Source: Rheinheimera salexigens
GTDB lineage: Bacteria > Pseudomonadota > Gammaproteobacteria > Enterobacterales > Alteromonadaceae
Direction: 5' to 3'
DNA: 64,000 nt
Assembly (NCBI RefSeq): GCF_001752395.1
Contig: NZ_MKEK01000001.1
Coordinates: forward strand, 919,044-983,043
The notes under the pieces are model-generated. The model searched no databases, had not been told where the DNA came from, and saw nothing but the letters and a program-made list of their open reading frames with translations. Numbering within the stretch: position 1 is the stretch's first letter; each line of letters opens with the position of its first letter. Made by a program: the position numbers and the translations under genes. Shown here piece by piece: positions 26,117-36,778 of the stretch.

Positions 26117-27563
26117 TGCAATGAAGTGGTTAGAGAATATTTATCCACTACAACACAATTATCAGTTAAGGCATTTACAGCTAGATAGCCGTAATGTTGC
26201 TGCGGGCGATGTGTTTTTGGCCATCCCGGGTGTTGCTCAGCATGGCAAAGATTTTATCGACCAAGCCTTAGCTAAAGGTGCGGCTTTAGTGCTAACAGAT
26301 AGCGCTGGTGTCGAAGACTCACGGGTAATAGTGCTGCCAGAATTAATGCAAATATTACCCAGCTTAGTGGCAAGCTTTTATCAGCAACCCGCTGCCGATA
26401 TGGCGTTGGTGGGTATTACTGGCACTAATGGTAAATCCAGTACGGCATTCTTTATTAATCAATTAGCGCAAAGTGTTCAGCGCAATGCGCAAGTTATTGG
26501 CACTTTAGGCTATGGCAATTTTAATAACTTAACTCCGTTAGCCAATACCACGCCGCATTATGTCGAAGTGCAAAAAATATTAGCCCAAGCTAAAGCTGAG
26601 CAGGCCGATTTAGTGGCGATGGAAGTGTCATCTCATGCTTTAGCCCAACAGCGCTTAGCCGGTTTACAGTTTAATGTTGCCGTGTTTACCAATTTAACCC
26701 GAGATCACTTAGATTATCACGGCTCTATGCAAGCTTACGGCGCAGCAAAAGCGGCATTGTTTCAAGCTGATATGTGTCAAGCGGCAGTGATTAATGTCGC
26801 TGATGAATTTGGTCGTCAGTTAGCGGGCAGCATAACAGTACCTTTACTGGTGTATGGTAATCGCGAACAGTGTCAGGGTTTTAGTCAGTTTTTAGCCTAT
26901 TCCGATGTTATTGCTACCACCAGCGGCTATCAATTTACTATCAGTAATGCCACTGAGCGGCATAGTTTACATTTGCCATTATTAGGCGAATTTAATATCC
27001 AGAACGTGTTGGCAGCAATCGGCAGTTTGCAATTACTTGGCTACGATTTAGCTACCTTAGTTAAAGCAGCAACCAGCTTAATAGCCGTGCCAGGTCGGAT
27101 GGAGCAGTTTATTTGCACCGATGAATTTGCCGCTGTTATTGATTACGCCCATACCCCAGATGCCTTACAACAAGCCTTATTGTCATTAAGACAGCATAGC
27201 GCGGGTCGCTTATGGTGTGTATTTGGCTGTGGTGGTGATCGGGATAAAGGTAAGCGGCCAATAATGGGCCAAATTGCCGAGCTATATGCAGATCATGTCA
27301 TTATTACCGCAGATAACCCGCGTAGCGAAGACATCTTAACCATCTGTGAAGATATTGCCGCTGGTATGAGCCCAGATGCGCGTTATCAAATAGAACCTAA
27401 TCGTCAAGCGGCCATTAAGTTAGCACTAACCAGTGCCCAGCCTGACGATATCGTGTTAATTGCCGGTAAAGGCCACGAGACAATACAAATTATTGGCCAG
27501 CAACAAATAGCCTACGATGAGCGCGGCTATGTGCAGCAACTAGTGACGGAGTTATCAATATGA
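26106..27563 (+). CDS. murE: UDP-MurNAc-L-Ala-D-Glu:meso-diaminopimelate ligase MurE
   Basis: A 485-residue cytoplasmic Mur ligase that adds the third residue of the stem peptide. The ATP loop is GITGTNGKSSTAFF, and DNPRSED near the C-terminus is the meso-diaminopimelate-selecting motif, so this organism makes DAP-type murein. I chose ATG 26106, 5 nt after GGAGG at 26096-26100; a longer in-frame start at 26064 would add 14 residues unlike the family and sit wholly in ftsI. It overlaps ftsI by 11 nt and murF by 4 nt. Confidence 0.95.
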   Translation: MLVNAMKWLENIYPLQHNYQLRHLQLDSRNVAAGDVFLAIPGVAQHGKDFIDQALAKGAALVLTDSAGVEDSRVIVLPELMQILPSLVASFYQQPAADMALVGITGTNGKSSTAFFINQLAQSVQRNAQVIGTLGYGNFNNLTPLANTTPHYVEVQKILAQAKAEQADLVAMEVSSHALAQQRLAGLQFNVAVFTNLTRDHLDYHGSMQAYGAAKAALFQADMCQAAVINVADEFGRQLAGSITVPLLVYGNREQCQGFSQFLAYSDVIATTSGYQFTISNATERHSLHLPLLGEFNIQNVLAAIGSLQLLGYDLATLVKAATSLIAVPGRMEQFICTDEFAAVIDYAHTPDALQQALLSLRQHSAGRLWCVFGCGGDRDKGKRPIMGQIAELYADHVIITADNPRSEDILTICEDIAAGMSPDARYQIEPNRQAAIKLALTSAQPDDIVLIAGKGHETIQIIGQQQIAYDERGYVQQLVTELSI

Positions 27564-28936
27564 TTAACTTAAGTTGCCAAGCCATTGCAGAAATCGTTCA
27601 AGGTCGCTTAGTCGGCGCTAATGTGCAGATTAACAGCGTTAGTACTGATAGCCGTAACATTAATCCAGGTCAGTTATTTATTGCTTTAACAGGCCCGAAC
27701 TTTGATGCCGCTAATTTTGTGGCAGACGTTAAAGCCCAAGGCGCAACGGCAGTGATTGTTGAACGGCCAGTTGATGTCGATATTAGCCAAATTATTGTTG
27801 CCGACAGTCGTATTGCCTTAGGTCAACTTGGTGCTGCAGTAAAAGCGAAATTAGCCTTACCTTGCGTTGCAGTGACCGGCAGTGCTGGTAAAACCACAGT
27901 TAAAGAAATGATGGCGGCTATTTTAACCTGCTCTGGCTCGGTATTGGCCACTAAAGGCAATTTTAATAACGACATAGGTTTGCCATTAACATTATTAGCC
28001 TTAACCGAGCAGCATAAATACGCGGTATTAGAGCTAGGCGCAAATCACCAAGGTGAAATTGCTTATACCACCGCCTTAGCTAAACCTGATGTCGCCATTA
28101 TAACCAATGTTGCCGCATCGCATTTAGAAGGTTTTGGCAGTGTAGCGGGCGTGGCAACGGCAAAATGTGAAATATTCCTCGGTTTAGCCAGCGATGGCGT
28201 GGCCATTATTCCAGCGGATAGTGAGTTTACGCCGTTTTGGTTGCAGCGCTTAGTTGGTAAAAAGGTGCAGCAATTCTCGGCCAGCCAAGTGACCGACTAC
28301 TACGCAACCGACATAGTGTTAGCCGCAGATGGTTGTGCGCGATTTATGCTGCATACCCCGCAAGGTGATATCGCCATTACGCTAACCTTACCGGGTAAGC
28401 ATAATGTTAATAATGCCTTAGCCGCCGCTGCAGGTTGTATGAATTTAGGCGCTAGTTTAGGTCAAGTGCAATTAGCTTTAGCCAGTATGCCACAAGTTAA
28501 AGGCCGAACTAATGTGCTGCAAGTTAGCCCAGAGTTACGCATTATCGACGATAGCTACAATGCCAATGTGGAGTCGGTAAAAGCGGCTATAGATTTATTA
28601 GCTTCGTATGAGGGCTTACAAATATTAGTGCTGGGCGATATGGGCGAATTAGGTGCAGATGCCCGTTTATATCACGAAGAAATTGGTTTTTACGCTAAAA
28701 AGTCCGGTATTAATCTGTTGTTCACCCTTGGTGTGTTATCACAGAGCGCCAGTGACTTGTTGCAACAACAAGGCGCTCACTTTAGTTCGCGACAGGCCCT
28801 AGTTTCACGCTTGCTCGCTACCATTAATGAACAGCAGAAAGTCACCCTACTAGTGAAAGGTTCGCGTAGCGCGAAGATGGAGTTAGTTGTGCAAGACTTG
28901 CTAGAAAGTTGTCAGCAGGAGATTAACCCATGCTAG
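27560..28936 (+). CDS. murF: UDP-MurNAc-tripeptide:D-Ala-D-Ala ligase MurF
   Basis: A 458-residue Mur ligase that adds D-Ala-D-Ala to complete the pentapeptide precursor. The N-terminal MurF domain ([18 protein letters not shown]) is followed by the ATP loop [13 protein letters not shown], the [10 protein letters not shown] segment and the C-terminal [16 protein letters not shown] motif. The usual GTNGKT-type loop is GSAGKT, which is normal for MurF. It overlaps murE (4 nt) and mraY (7 nt). Confidence 0.96.
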   Translation: MINLSCQAIAEIVQGRLVGANVQINSVSTDSRNINPGQLFIALTGPNFDAANFVADVKAQGATAVIVERPVDVDISQIIVADSRIALGQLGAAVKAKLALPCVAVTGSAGKTTVKEMMAAILTCSGSVLATKGNFNNDIGLPLTLLALTEQHKYAVLELGANHQGEIAYTTALAKPDVAIITNVAASHLEGFGSVAGVATAKCEIFLGLASDGVAIIPADSEFTPFWLQRLVGKKVQQFSASQVTDYYATDIVLAADGCARFMLHTPQGDIAITLTLPGKHNVNNALAAAAGCMNLGASLGQVQLALASMPQVKGRTNVLQVSPELRIIDDSYNANVESVKAAIDLLASYEGLQILVLGDMGELGADARLYHEEIGFYAKKSGINLLFTLGVLSQSASDLLQQQGAHFSSRQALVSRLLATINEQQKVTLLVKGSRSAKMELVVQDLLESCQQEINPC

Positions 28937-30012
28937 TTTGGTTAGCAGAATACCTCACGCAGTATTTTAATGCGTTTCATGTCTTTAGTTATTTGACCTT
29001 CAGAGCCATTCTGGGGATCTTAACCTCGTTATTAATCAGCTTATATTTTGGTCCTAAGCTGATTGCTTACTTACAAAAAATGCAAATTGGCCAAGTGGTA
29101 CGTAGCGATGGCCCAGAAAGCCATTTCTCTAAAAGCGGCACACCCACCATGGGCGGACTATTAATTTTAGGCTCAGTGCTGATTAGTAGTTTGTTATGGG
29201 CCAATTTAAGCAATAAATATGTCTGGGTAGTGTTATTTGTTTTAGTCAGCTTTGGCACCATCGGCTTTATTGATGATTACCGCAAAGTGATCCGTAAGGA
29301 TCCCAAAGGCCTTATTGCCCGCTGGAAATATTTATGGCAATCGCTATTTGCCATTATGACCGCTGTTTTCTTATACGTTACAGCCGAGCGTCCGGCTGAA
29401 ACCGCGCTGCTAGTGCCTTTCTTTAAAGATGTTATGCCGCAATTAGGCATTATGTTTATCGCCTTAAGTTACTTTGTCATAGTCGGCACCAGTAACGCGG
29501 TTAATTTAACTGATGGCTTAGATGGCTTAGCTATAGTGCCTACCATTATGGTGGCCTCAGCTTTCGCTCTTATTGCTTATGTTAGCGGTAACGTTAATTT
29601 TTCTACTTATTTAAATATCCCTTATCTGCCTCATGCCAGCGAATTAGTCGTGATGTGTGCCGGCATTATTGGTGCCGGTTTAGGTTTCTTATGGTTTAAC
29701 ACTTACCCAGCGCAAGTGTTTATGGGGGATGTGGGTTCGTTGGCCTTAGGCGCAGTTTTAGGTGTTATTGCTATTTTAGTTCGCCAAGAAATCGTGCTGT
29801 TTATTATGGGCGGTGTCTTTGTGATGGAAACGATGTCGGTTATTTTGCAAGTCGGCTCGTATAAATTACGCGGCCAACGTATTTTCCGCATGGCGCCCAT
29901 TCACCACCATTATGAATTAAAAGGCTGGCCAGAGCCGCGAGTTATCGTCCGGTTTTGGATCCTATCCATCATGTTTGTCTTAGTTGGCTTAGCCACCTTA
30001 AAGTTGAGATAA
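28930..30012 (+). CDS. mraY: Phospho-MurNAc-pentapeptide translocase MraY
   Basis: A 360-residue ten-helix integral membrane enzyme that transfers phospho-MurNAc-pentapeptide to undecaprenyl phosphate, giving lipid I. Signature blocks: [14 protein letters not shown] near 67-80, the Asp pair in GFIDDYRKV near 115, [13 protein letters not shown] near 190, the [11 protein letters not shown] loop near 263 and the [15 protein letters not shown] motif near 320. Length equals E. coli MraY. It overlaps murF by 7 nt and is 4 nt before murD. Confidence 0.97.
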   Translation: MLVWLAEYLTQYFNAFHVFSYLTFRAILGILTSLLISLYFGPKLIAYLQKMQIGQVVRSDGPESHFSKSGTPTMGGLLILGSVLISSLLWANLSNKYVWVVLFVLVSFGTIGFIDDYRKVIRKDPKGLIARWKYLWQSLFAIMTAVFLYVTAERPAETALLVPFFKDVMPQLGIMFIALSYFVIVGTSNAVNLTDGLDGLAIVPTIMVASAFALIAYVSGNVNFSTYLNIPYLPHASELVVMCAGIIGAGLGFLWFNTYPAQVFMGDVGSLALGAVLGVIAILVRQEIVLFIMGGVFVMETMSVILQVGSYKLRGQRIFRMAPIHHHYELKGWPEPRVIVRFWILSIMFVLVGLATLKLR

Positions 30013-30016
30013 GAAA

Positions 30017-31342
30017 ATGATGCAAAGTTTAGCTAAAAAGCGTATTGCAGTAGTCGGGTTAGGCCTATCAGGTCTGGCGACTGTGCGCTTTTTACAAAGC
30101 TTAGGCATTAAACCGGTGTTAATGGATAGTCGGGCTAAGCCTGCGGCGATTGAACAGATTGCAGCAGAAAAAGTCGATGGTATTTACTTAGGTAAGTTAG
30201 ATGCAAACCGCTTAGCTAAAATGGATATGATCGTGCTAAGCCCAGGTTTAGCGCCGAGTCATCCGGCGATTCGTTTTGCCGTGGCTCAAGGCGTAGAGCT
30301 AGTGGGCGACGTGGAATTATTTGCACGCTTTTGCCAAAAACCTATTATTGCTATTACCGGTTCTAATGGTAAATCTACCGTGACTAAGTTGGTGGAAGCC
30401 ATGCTGCAGCGCAGTGGTATTAATGCGTTAGCAGCCGGTAATATTGGGCTGCCGGTATTAGATGCCATCACTCAGCCTAACATTGATGTGTTTGTACTGG
30501 AGTTCTCGAGTTTTCAACTAGACACTACCCAGTCTTTGCATAGTGTGGCGAGCTGCATTTTAAATGTTAGTGCCGATCACTTAGATCGTTATAACAATAT
30601 GGCCGCTTATACGGCATCGAAACAGCGGGTATACCAACACACTAAATTAGCAGTATTTAATGTTGATGATGCGGCCACAATGCCACAAGATGCCGAAAAA
30701 ACCTTAGGAGTCAGCTTAGCGGATGCTGATTTTGGTATCTGTCAGGTTAACGAGCAAGCTTGGCTAAAAGTCGCTGGCGCAGCCTTATTGCCAGTAGCAC
30801 AGATGAGCTTGTTTGGTGCCCATAATCAATTTAATGCCATAGTCGCTGCCGCTTTAGCCCTAGCTGCAGGTGCCAGCCGTGACGGTTTAATATCAGCATT
30901 ACAACAGTTTCAACCTTTAGCTCATCGCTGCATTTTAGTGCTAGAGCATAAGGGTATACGTTGGGTTAATGACTCCAAGGCGACCAATATAGGCGCGACT
31001 TTAGCTGCGATTGCCGGTTTAAAACCCAGCGTAGCAGGTAAATTAATATTAATCGCCGGTGGTGATGGTAAAGGCGCCGATCTGACTGAGCTGCAGCCTG
31101 TTTTACAGCGCGATGTGCAGCAGTTAATTACCTTAGGTAAAGACGGTCCAGCAATAGCGGCATTAACAGCCAATAGCATTGAAGTGAAAAGCTTAGTCGC
31201 AGCGGTTGCAGCTGCAGCCAAAATAGCCCAAGCCGGCGATATGGTGTTGTTATCACCTGCTTGTGCCAGCTTAGATATGTTTAGCAGCTATGGCGAGCGT
31301 GGCGATCAGTTTGTCCAAGCAGTTAAAGCGGAGGTGCTATGA
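30017..31342 (+). CDS. murD: UDP-MurNAc-L-Ala:D-Glu ligase MurD
   Basis: A 441-residue cytoplasmic ligase that adds D-Glu to UDP-MurNAc-L-Ala. An N-terminal Rossmann-like domain (VVGLGLSGLATVRFL) precedes the ATP loop ITGSNGKSTVTKL, EFSSFQLDT, and the C-terminal VNDSKATNIGATLAAI and LLSPACASLDMFSSYGERG motifs. There are two adjacent ATG codons at the start; either could be used. It overlaps ftsW by 4 nt (ATGA). Confidence 0.96.
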   Translation: MMQSLAKKRIAVVGLGLSGLATVRFLQSLGIKPVLMDSRAKPAAIEQIAAEKVDGIYLGKLDANRLAKMDMIVLSPGLAPSHPAIRFAVAQGVELVGDVELFARFCQKPIIAITGSNGKSTVTKLVEAMLQRSGINALAAGNIGLPVLDAITQPNIDVFVLEFSSFQLDTTQSLHSVASCILNVSADHLDRYNNMAAYTASKQRVYQHTKLAVFNVDDAATMPQDAEKTLGVSLADADFGICQVNEQAWLKVAGAALLPVAQMSLFGAHNQFNAIVAAALALAAGASRDGLISALQQFQPLAHRCILVLEHKGIRWVNDSKATNIGATLAAIAGLKPSVAGKLILIAGGDGKGADLTELQPVLQRDVQQLITLGKDGPAIAALTANSIEVKSLVAAVAAAAKIAQAGDMVLLSPACASLDMFSSYGERGDQFVQAVKAEVL

Positions 31343-32538
31343 AACAGTTAGCATTATCGCAATGGCAAAACCCGATTCAAGTATTGCAGCAGTGGTGGCA
31401 AGTAGATGATGGTGCCGCTTACGATAAATTGTTTCTGATTTTACTAATGCTTATTTTATGCTTTGGCCTAGTAATGGTTACTAGTGCTTCGGTACCCGTT
31501 GCTTCAAGATTATTTGATAACGAGCTGCACTTTACCATACGCCACTTGGTGTATATCGGCATAGGTATTAGCTTATCCGTTGTCGTGTTATCTGTGCCCG
31601 TGCAGTGGTGGCATAGCAGTAATATGTTGCTGTTAATTGCGGGCTTAGCGCTGTTAATTGCGGTGTTAATTGTAGGTAAAAATGTTAATGGTAGTACCCG
31701 TTGGTTATCAATTGGCCCGATTGGCATTCAAGCCGCAGAGCCAGCAAAACTGTTCTTTTTTGTATATTTAGCCAGTTACTTAGTACGTCGGCACGAAGAA
31801 GTACGTGATAACTTTAAAGGCTTTTTAAAACCGTTGTTAGTGCTGGTCGTATTTGCGGGTTTATTACTAATGCAGCCAGATTTAGGTACTGTGATAGTGA
31901 TGTTTGCCACCACAGTCGCGTTATTATTTTTAGCTGGCGCGCGAATTTGGCAATTTATGCTGCTTATCGTCACCGGGTTGTTATTAATCGCGGCGTTAAT
32001 TTTTTATAGCGAATATCGCTGGAAACGGGTTACCGCATTTTTAGATCCTTGGGCTGATCCGTTTGGTAGTGGCTATCAGTTAACCCAATCCTTAATGGCC
32101 TTTGGTCGTGGTAGTTGGTTTGGCCAAGGCTTAGGTAACAGTATTTTAAAACTAGAATACTTACCTGAAGCGCATACCGACTTTATTTTAGCCGTTATCG
32201 CCGAAGAAACGGGCTTTATTGGTGTGACCATTTTACTAACGTTACTATTTACTTTGGTGTATCGCGCTTTACGCATTGGTCAGCGCGCCTTGGCCAAAAA
32301 CATGAGCTTTCATGGCTTTTTAGCTTACGCCTTATCTATTTGGATTGGTTTTCAAGCCGCCGTTAATATCGGTGTCGCCACCGGCGCATTACCCACTAAA
32401 GGTTTAACGTTACCCTTTGTTAGTTCAGGGGGTAGTAGCTTAGTGGTAATGCTGGTAGCTGCTGCATTATTGCTGCGTATCGATTTTGAAACTCGATTTA
32501 AAGGCCGTCAGGCTATTAGTGGTGGCCGTCATGACTAA
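31339..32538 (+). CDS. ftsW: Septal peptidoglycan polymerase FtsW
   Basis: A 399-residue SEDS-family protein with about ten membrane helices. It polymerises lipid II at the septum together with FtsI. Conserved segments: NGSTRWLSIGPIGIQAAEPAKLF near 113-135, MQPDLGTVIVM near 178, the extracytoplasmic loop EYLPEAHTDFILAVIAEETGFIG near 270-292 with the catalytic Asp, and GLTLPFVSSGGSSLVVML near 355. It overlaps murD by 4 nt and murG by 8 nt. Confidence 0.96.
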   Translation: MKQLALSQWQNPIQVLQQWWQVDDGAAYDKLFLILLMLILCFGLVMVTSASVPVASRLFDNELHFTIRHLVYIGIGISLSVVVLSVPVQWWHSSNMLLLIAGLALLIAVLIVGKNVNGSTRWLSIGPIGIQAAEPAKLFFFVYLASYLVRRHEEVRDNFKGFLKPLLVLVVFAGLLLMQPDLGTVIVMFATTVALLFLAGARIWQFMLLIVTGLLLIAALIFYSEYRWKRVTAFLDPWADPFGSGYQLTQSLMAFGRGSWFGQGLGNSILKLEYLPEAHTDFILAVIAEETGFIGVTILLTLLFTLVYRALRIGQRALAKNMSFHGFLAYALSIWIGFQAAVNIGVATGALPTKGLTLPFVSSGGSSLVVMLVAAALLLRIDFETRFKGRQAISGGRHD

Positions 32539-33643
32539 GCCAATGAAATCGCCTCGCATTTTAATTATGGCTGGTGGTACGGGCGGGCATATATTTCCTG
32601 CAAAAGCTGTGGCTATGGCGTTATTAGCCCAAGGCTGGCAAGTACATTGGTTAGGCAGCCAAGACCGCATGGAAGCCCAGTTAGTGCCAAAATTTGGCCT
32701 GCCATTTCATAGTATTCAAATCTCTGGCTTACGTGGCAAAAGCCCATTGTCGTTATTAAAAGCGCCTTGGATGCTAATTAAGTCGGTGTGGCAAGCACGA
32801 CGCATTATTAATACTGTGCAGCCAAACCTAGTGCTTGGCTTTGGCGGTTATGCCAGTGGCCCCGGCGGTTTAGCCGCTTGGTTAAGCCAAGTGCCATTAA
32901 TTATTCATGAACAAAATGCCGTGGCCGGTAGCACTAATAAACTATTAGCTAAATTTGCCCGCAACGTATTAGTGGCATTTCCAAGCGCATTTGCAGCCTT
33001 GCCTAAACAGCAGCTAGTGGGTAACCCAGTACGCGCCGAGTTAATTAATGTCGGTCAGCAACATAACACCAGTAAAACATTAAATGTGCTGGTCATCGGC
33101 GGTAGCTTAGGGGCTAAAGCCTTAAATGAACAATTACCGGTTATTTTTGCCGCAGCCGCTGCTGCTGGACAAGTTAATGTTCAGCATCAAACCGGTACGG
33201 CGTTATTAACCAGCACTGAGCAGCGTTATAACGCACTGGCTCAGCCAGGGTTAAGTGTTGATGTGGCAGCATTTATAGATGACATGGCCGCGGCGTATCG
33301 CTGGGCCGATGTTGTGATCTGTCGTGCTGGTGCTTCTACGGTTAGTGAAGTAGCGAGTGCCGGTGTGGCGGCCATATTTGTGCCGTTACCTAATGCGATT
33401 GATGATCATCAAACCGCTAATGCCCATTGGTTAAGCCAACAACAGGCGGCGTTAGTAATAAAACAAACAGAATTAACGGCTGCCAACTTGCTGCCGATGC
33501 TGCAGCAATGGTTAACAGATAAAACGCAATTACAGCAACTTGCTAGCACTGCCAAAGCCTGTGCATTAGATAATGCCACCGAGCAGGTCGTGCAATTTTG
33601 TCAGCAAGCTGTGGCGCAGCCCGTAACAGGAACAACGATATGA
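32531..33643 (+). CDS. murG: UDP-GlcNAc:lipid I GlcNAc transferase MurG
   Basis: A 370-residue peripheral GT-B glycosyltransferase that makes lipid II at the inner face of the membrane. Motifs: [16 protein letters not shown] near residues 13-28 and [11 protein letters not shown] near 193, with the donor-site [24 protein letters not shown] segment near 265-288. ATG 32531 was chosen because MurG proteins begin shortly before the first glycine-rich loop; an upstream in-frame ATG at 32486 would lie 53 nt inside ftsW and add unrelated residues. It ends in an ATGA overlap with murC. Confidence 0.93.
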   Translation: MTKPMKSPRILIMAGGTGGHIFPAKAVAMALLAQGWQVHWLGSQDRMEAQLVPKFGLPFHSIQISGLRGKSPLSLLKAPWMLIKSVWQARRIINTVQPNLVLGFGGYASGPGGLAAWLSQVPLIIHEQNAVAGSTNKLLAKFARNVLVAFPSAFAALPKQQLVGNPVRAELINVGQQHNTSKTLNVLVIGGSLGAKALNEQLPVIFAAAAAAGQVNVQHQTGTALLTSTEQRYNALAQPGLSVDVAAFIDDMAAAYRWADVVICRAGASTVSEVASAGVAAIFVPLPNAIDDHQTANAHWLSQQQAALVIKQTELTAANLLPMLQQWLTDKTQLQQLASTAKACALDNATEQVVQFCQQAVAQPVTGTTI

Positions 33644-35094
33644 ATCAGGCACCTCAACAGCAAAAGCTCGCCATGCGCCGAGTAGAGCGCATCCACTTTG
33701 TCGGCATTGGTGGTGCGGGTATGGGTGGTATTGCTGAAGTTTTAGTCAATGAAGGTTACAACGTATCCGGTTCAGATATCGCGGCAAATGCGGTGACTGA
33801 TCGCTTAGCTTCACTGGGTGTGGTGATACATTTTGGCCATAACGCAAGCTATATTGCTGGCGCCAGTGTGGTGGTGGTATCGAGTGCTATTCATTCAGAT
33901 AACGCAGAAGTGAAAGCTGCGCGTGAATTACGCATTCCAGTGGTGCGCCGCGCTGAAATGCTCGGTGAGTTAATGCGTTTTAGGCATGGTATAGCGATTG
34001 CCGGAACTCACGGTAAAACCACCACCACAAGTTTTTTAGCCTCTATTTTTGCTGAAGCCGGAACGGATCCTACTTTTATTATTGGTGGACTATTAAATTC
34101 AGCTGGCTCTAACGCCCGTTTAGGCGCAGGTCGGTATTTAATTGCAGAAGCCGATGAAAGCGATGCTTCATTTTTACATTTACAACCGCTGACGACTGTT
34201 ATCACTAATATCGAAGCCGACCATATGGATACCTACCAGGGCGACTTTGAAAAAATGAAAGACACTTATATCGAATTTTGTCATAACTTGCCGTTCTATG
34301 GTGTAGCCGTTATTTGTTTAGATGACCCGGTTTTGCGTGAGTTAATTCCGCAAATTGGCCGGACTATTTTAACTTATGGTTTTAACCCAGATGCTGACTA
34401 TGTGATAAGTGACTTTTCGCAACAGGGTACGCAAAGTAAATTTACTATCACCGATCCAAGTGGTGCGCAGCGCCTAGTGGTGTTAAATCTACCGGGTAGA
34501 CACAATGCCTTAAACGCCACGGCAGCTTTTGCAGTAGCCGTAGATGAAGGTATTAGTGAAGCCGCCATTTTAAACGCCTTACGCCAATTTGAAGGTATCG
34601 GCCGTCGCTTTCAACAATACGGTGAGTTTGATACCGGGACCGGCAAAGTATTATTGCTCGACGATTATGGTCATCATCCCACTGAAGTTGCCGCCACTAT
34701 TGCTGCTGTGCGTGCAGCTTGGCCAGAGCGCCGCTTAGTGATGGCCTATCAGCCGCATCGTTATAGCCGTACCCGCGATTTATATGATGACTTTATTAAA
34801 GTGTTATCCAGTGTCGATAGTTTATTGCTACTAGAAGTCTACGCAGCGGGCGAAACGCCCATTACCGGCGCCGATAGTCGCAGTTTATGTCGGTCAATTC
34901 GTACTCGTGGTCAGCTTGATCCTATTTATGTTGCTACGCCTGCAGAATTAGCCAGCAATATTGCCGATGTGTTGCAAGACGGTGATGTATTAATTACCCA
35001 AGGTGCCGGCAATATTGGCTCTTTAGTTAAGCAATTAGCGGCGATGGAATTAAACATTCAACAATTAAAACAATCTACAGGAGCAGGCATATGA
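33640..35094 (+). CDS. murC: UDP-MurNAc:L-Ala ligase MurC
   Basis: A 484-residue Mur ligase that attaches the first stem-peptide residue. Motifs: [17 protein letters not shown] near 20-36, the ATP loop [13 protein letters not shown] near 122-134, [12 protein letters not shown] near 170-181, and the C-terminal [15 protein letters not shown] placed the start at ATG 33640, which shares an ATGA with the murG stop and has CAGGAA upstream; the 14 residues that an earlier start would add do not resemble MurC. It overlaps ddl by 4 nt. Confidence 0.95.
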   Translation: MNQAPQQQKLAMRRVERIHFVGIGGAGMGGIAEVLVNEGYNVSGSDIAANAVTDRLASLGVVIHFGHNASYIAGASVVVVSSAIHSDNAEVKAARELRIPVVRRAEMLGELMRFRHGIAIAGTHGKTTTTSFLASIFAEAGTDPTFIIGGLLNSAGSNARLGAGRYLIAEADESDASFLHLQPLTTVITNIEADHMDTYQGDFEKMKDTYIEFCHNLPFYGVAVICLDDPVLRELIPQIGRTILTYGFNPDADYVISDFSQQGTQSKFTITDPSGAQRLVVLNLPGRHNALNATAAFAVAVDEGISEAAILNALRQFEGIGRRFQQYGEFDTGTGKVLLLDDYGHHPTEVAATIAAVRAAWPERRLVMAYQPHRYSRTRDLYDDFIKVLSSVDSLLLLEVYAAGETPITGADSRSLCRSIRTRGQLDPIYVATPAELASNIADVLQDGDVLITQGAGNIGSLVKQLAAMELNIQQLKQSTGAGI

Positions 35095-36026
35095 CAGAAA
35101 AAGTCGCCGTGCTATTAGGTGGACATTCTGCAGAGCGTGAAGTGTCACTACGCTCAGGAACCGCTGTGCTTAATGCCTTGCTAGACAGTGGTGTCGATGC
35201 ATTTGGCTTTGATCCTAAGTTACAACCGTTAACGGAATTAGTTAGTAGCGGCGCCAATAAAGTCTTTATTGTGTTACACGGCCGCGGTGGTGAAGACGGT
35301 AGCATGCAAGGCGCATTGCAAACCTTAGGTTTAGCCTATACCGGCAGTGGTGTTTTAGGCTCGGCCTTAGCTATGGACAAAATTCGCTGTAAGCGTTTAT
35401 TTCAAGCCCAAAACTTGGCTACCGCACCTTTTGCCGTAGTGCATAGCGAAGATACCGACTTTGCCCAGCTGTTAGCCGATTTAGGCGGCAAAGTAATGGT
35501 TAAGCCTGCCAATGAAGGCTCAAGTATTGGTATGAGTGCAGCAAGTAACGTAGCCGAGCTAGAGCAAGCGATTAAAACGGCGCTGGTGTATGACAACGAA
35601 ATATTAGTCGAGCGCTGGATCAGTGGTCGGGAATTTACGGTGTCTATTGTCAATAACCAAGTGTTGCCGATTATTGAAATGCGCACGCCACGTGATTTTT
35701 ATGATTACGAAGCAAAATACCAAGCCAATTCAACCGAGTACTTATGCCCAGCACCGATTAGCGCTGAGCAAACTGAGCTAATGCAGCAATGTGCGTTACA
35801 AGCGTTTCAAGCTGTAGGCGCTAGCGGTTGGGGCCGGGTCGATTTAATGATGGACAGCGCAGGCCAACATTATTTATTAGAAGTAAACACTGTGCCGGGT
35901 ATGACTGAAAAGTCGTTAGTGCCTATGGCCGCTAAAGCGGCAGGGATGAGTTTTCAGCAATTGGTAGTAGCGATACTTTCTCAAACAGATGCACATAGCG
36001 CTCATCAAACGGAGCAGCAACGCTAA
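35091..36026 (+). CDS. ddlB: D-alanine-D-alanine ligase
   Basis: A 311-residue ATP-grasp enzyme that makes the D-Ala-D-Ala used by MurF. The N-terminal [16 protein letters not shown] and [17 protein letters not shown] blocks, [12 protein letters not shown] in the ATP-grasp, and [18 protein letters not shown] with the metal-binding Glu/Asn are all intact. The omega-loop Tyr (YDYEAKY) indicates D-Ala rather than D-lactate specificity. The symbol ddlB follows the dcw-located E. coli paralogue. GGAGCAGGC precedes the ATG. The stop overlaps the ftsQ start by one base (TAATG). Confidence 0.95.
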   Translation: MTEKVAVLLGGHSAEREVSLRSGTAVLNALLDSGVDAFGFDPKLQPLTELVSSGANKVFIVLHGRGGEDGSMQGALQTLGLAYTGSGVLGSALAMDKIRCKRLFQAQNLATAPFAVVHSEDTDFAQLLADLGGKVMVKPANEGSSIGMSAASNVAELEQAIKTALVYDNEILVERWISGREFTVSIVNNQVLPIIEMRTPRDFYDYEAKYQANSTEYLCPAPISAEQTELMQQCALQAFQAVGASGWGRVDLMMDSAGQHYLLEVNTVPGMTEKSLVPMAAKAAGMSFQQLVVAILSQTDAHSAHQTEQQR

Positions 36027-36778
36027 TGATTAACTGGCCGAACATGCAATTTAAACAAACAGGCGCATTCTATGCTGGCTTGGTGTTTTTCTTGTGTTCG
36101 GTTGCCGGTTTAATTTGGGCAGGGGTGGCGTTAAATACTTGGCTGCAAGGCCAACAAAATGCACCAGTGCAGCAAGTTAAACTGTATGGCGATTTTCAGC
36201 ATATTGATGCTGCAGAATTGCATCACGTGTTGCAACAGCAGTATGTAGGTAACTTTTTTCGGGTGGATGTGGACCAAGTGCAGCAGTTCCTGTTACAGCA
36301 GCCTTGGGTATTTCAGGTCGCCGTGCGCAAACAATGGCCTGATGCCCTAGTGGTAGTAGTAACAGAACAACAACCGGTGGCACGTTGGAATCAGCAACAA
36401 TTAATAAATAAACACGGTGCTTTGTTTAGCGCACCGTTGCAGCAGCTGAAAACCGACTTGCCCTTGTTAACTGGCCCAGAAGGCAGCGAGCAGGATGCCT
36501 TGGACATGTTCCAGCATATTCAGGGTTTATTAGCCTTGCATCAGTTTACGCCATTAACCCTGGCCTTAACTGAGCGTTTTTCATGGCAATTAACCTTAAG
36601 CAATGGCGTAGCGTTAAAGTTAGGTCGTGACGATATATTAAAACGGGTACAACGTTTTGTTGAATTGTATCCGGTGATAACTAAACATAAAAATGAACCA
36701 GTTAGCGAAGTGGATTTACGCTACGACACCGGTATAGCTGTGCGTTACAGCGATAATGATACGAAGAGAAAAGCATGA
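36026..36778 (+). CDS. ftsQ: Cell division protein FtsQ
   Basis: A 250-residue bitopic division protein. A short cytoplasmic tail is followed by one membrane helix (about 14-38), a POTRA domain (about 48-118, starting VQQVKLYGDFQHIDAAEL) and the beta domain with VDLRYDTGIAVRY near the end. FtsQ scaffolds FtsB and FtsL. It overlaps ddlB by one base and ftsA by 4 nt. It is slightly shorter than E. coli FtsQ (276), mainly in the N-terminal tail. Confidence 0.95.
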   Translation: MINWPNMQFKQTGAFYAGLVFFLCSVAGLIWAGVALNTWLQGQQNAPVQQVKLYGDFQHIDAAELHHVLQQQYVGNFFRVDVDQVQQFLLQQPWVFQVAVRKQWPDALVVVVTEQQPVARWNQQQLINKHGALFSAPLQQLKTDLPLLTGPEGSEQDALDMFQHIQGLLALHQFTPLTLALTERFSWQLTLSNGVALKLGRDDILKRVQRFVELYPVITKHKNEPVSEVDLRYDTGIAVRYSDNDTKRKA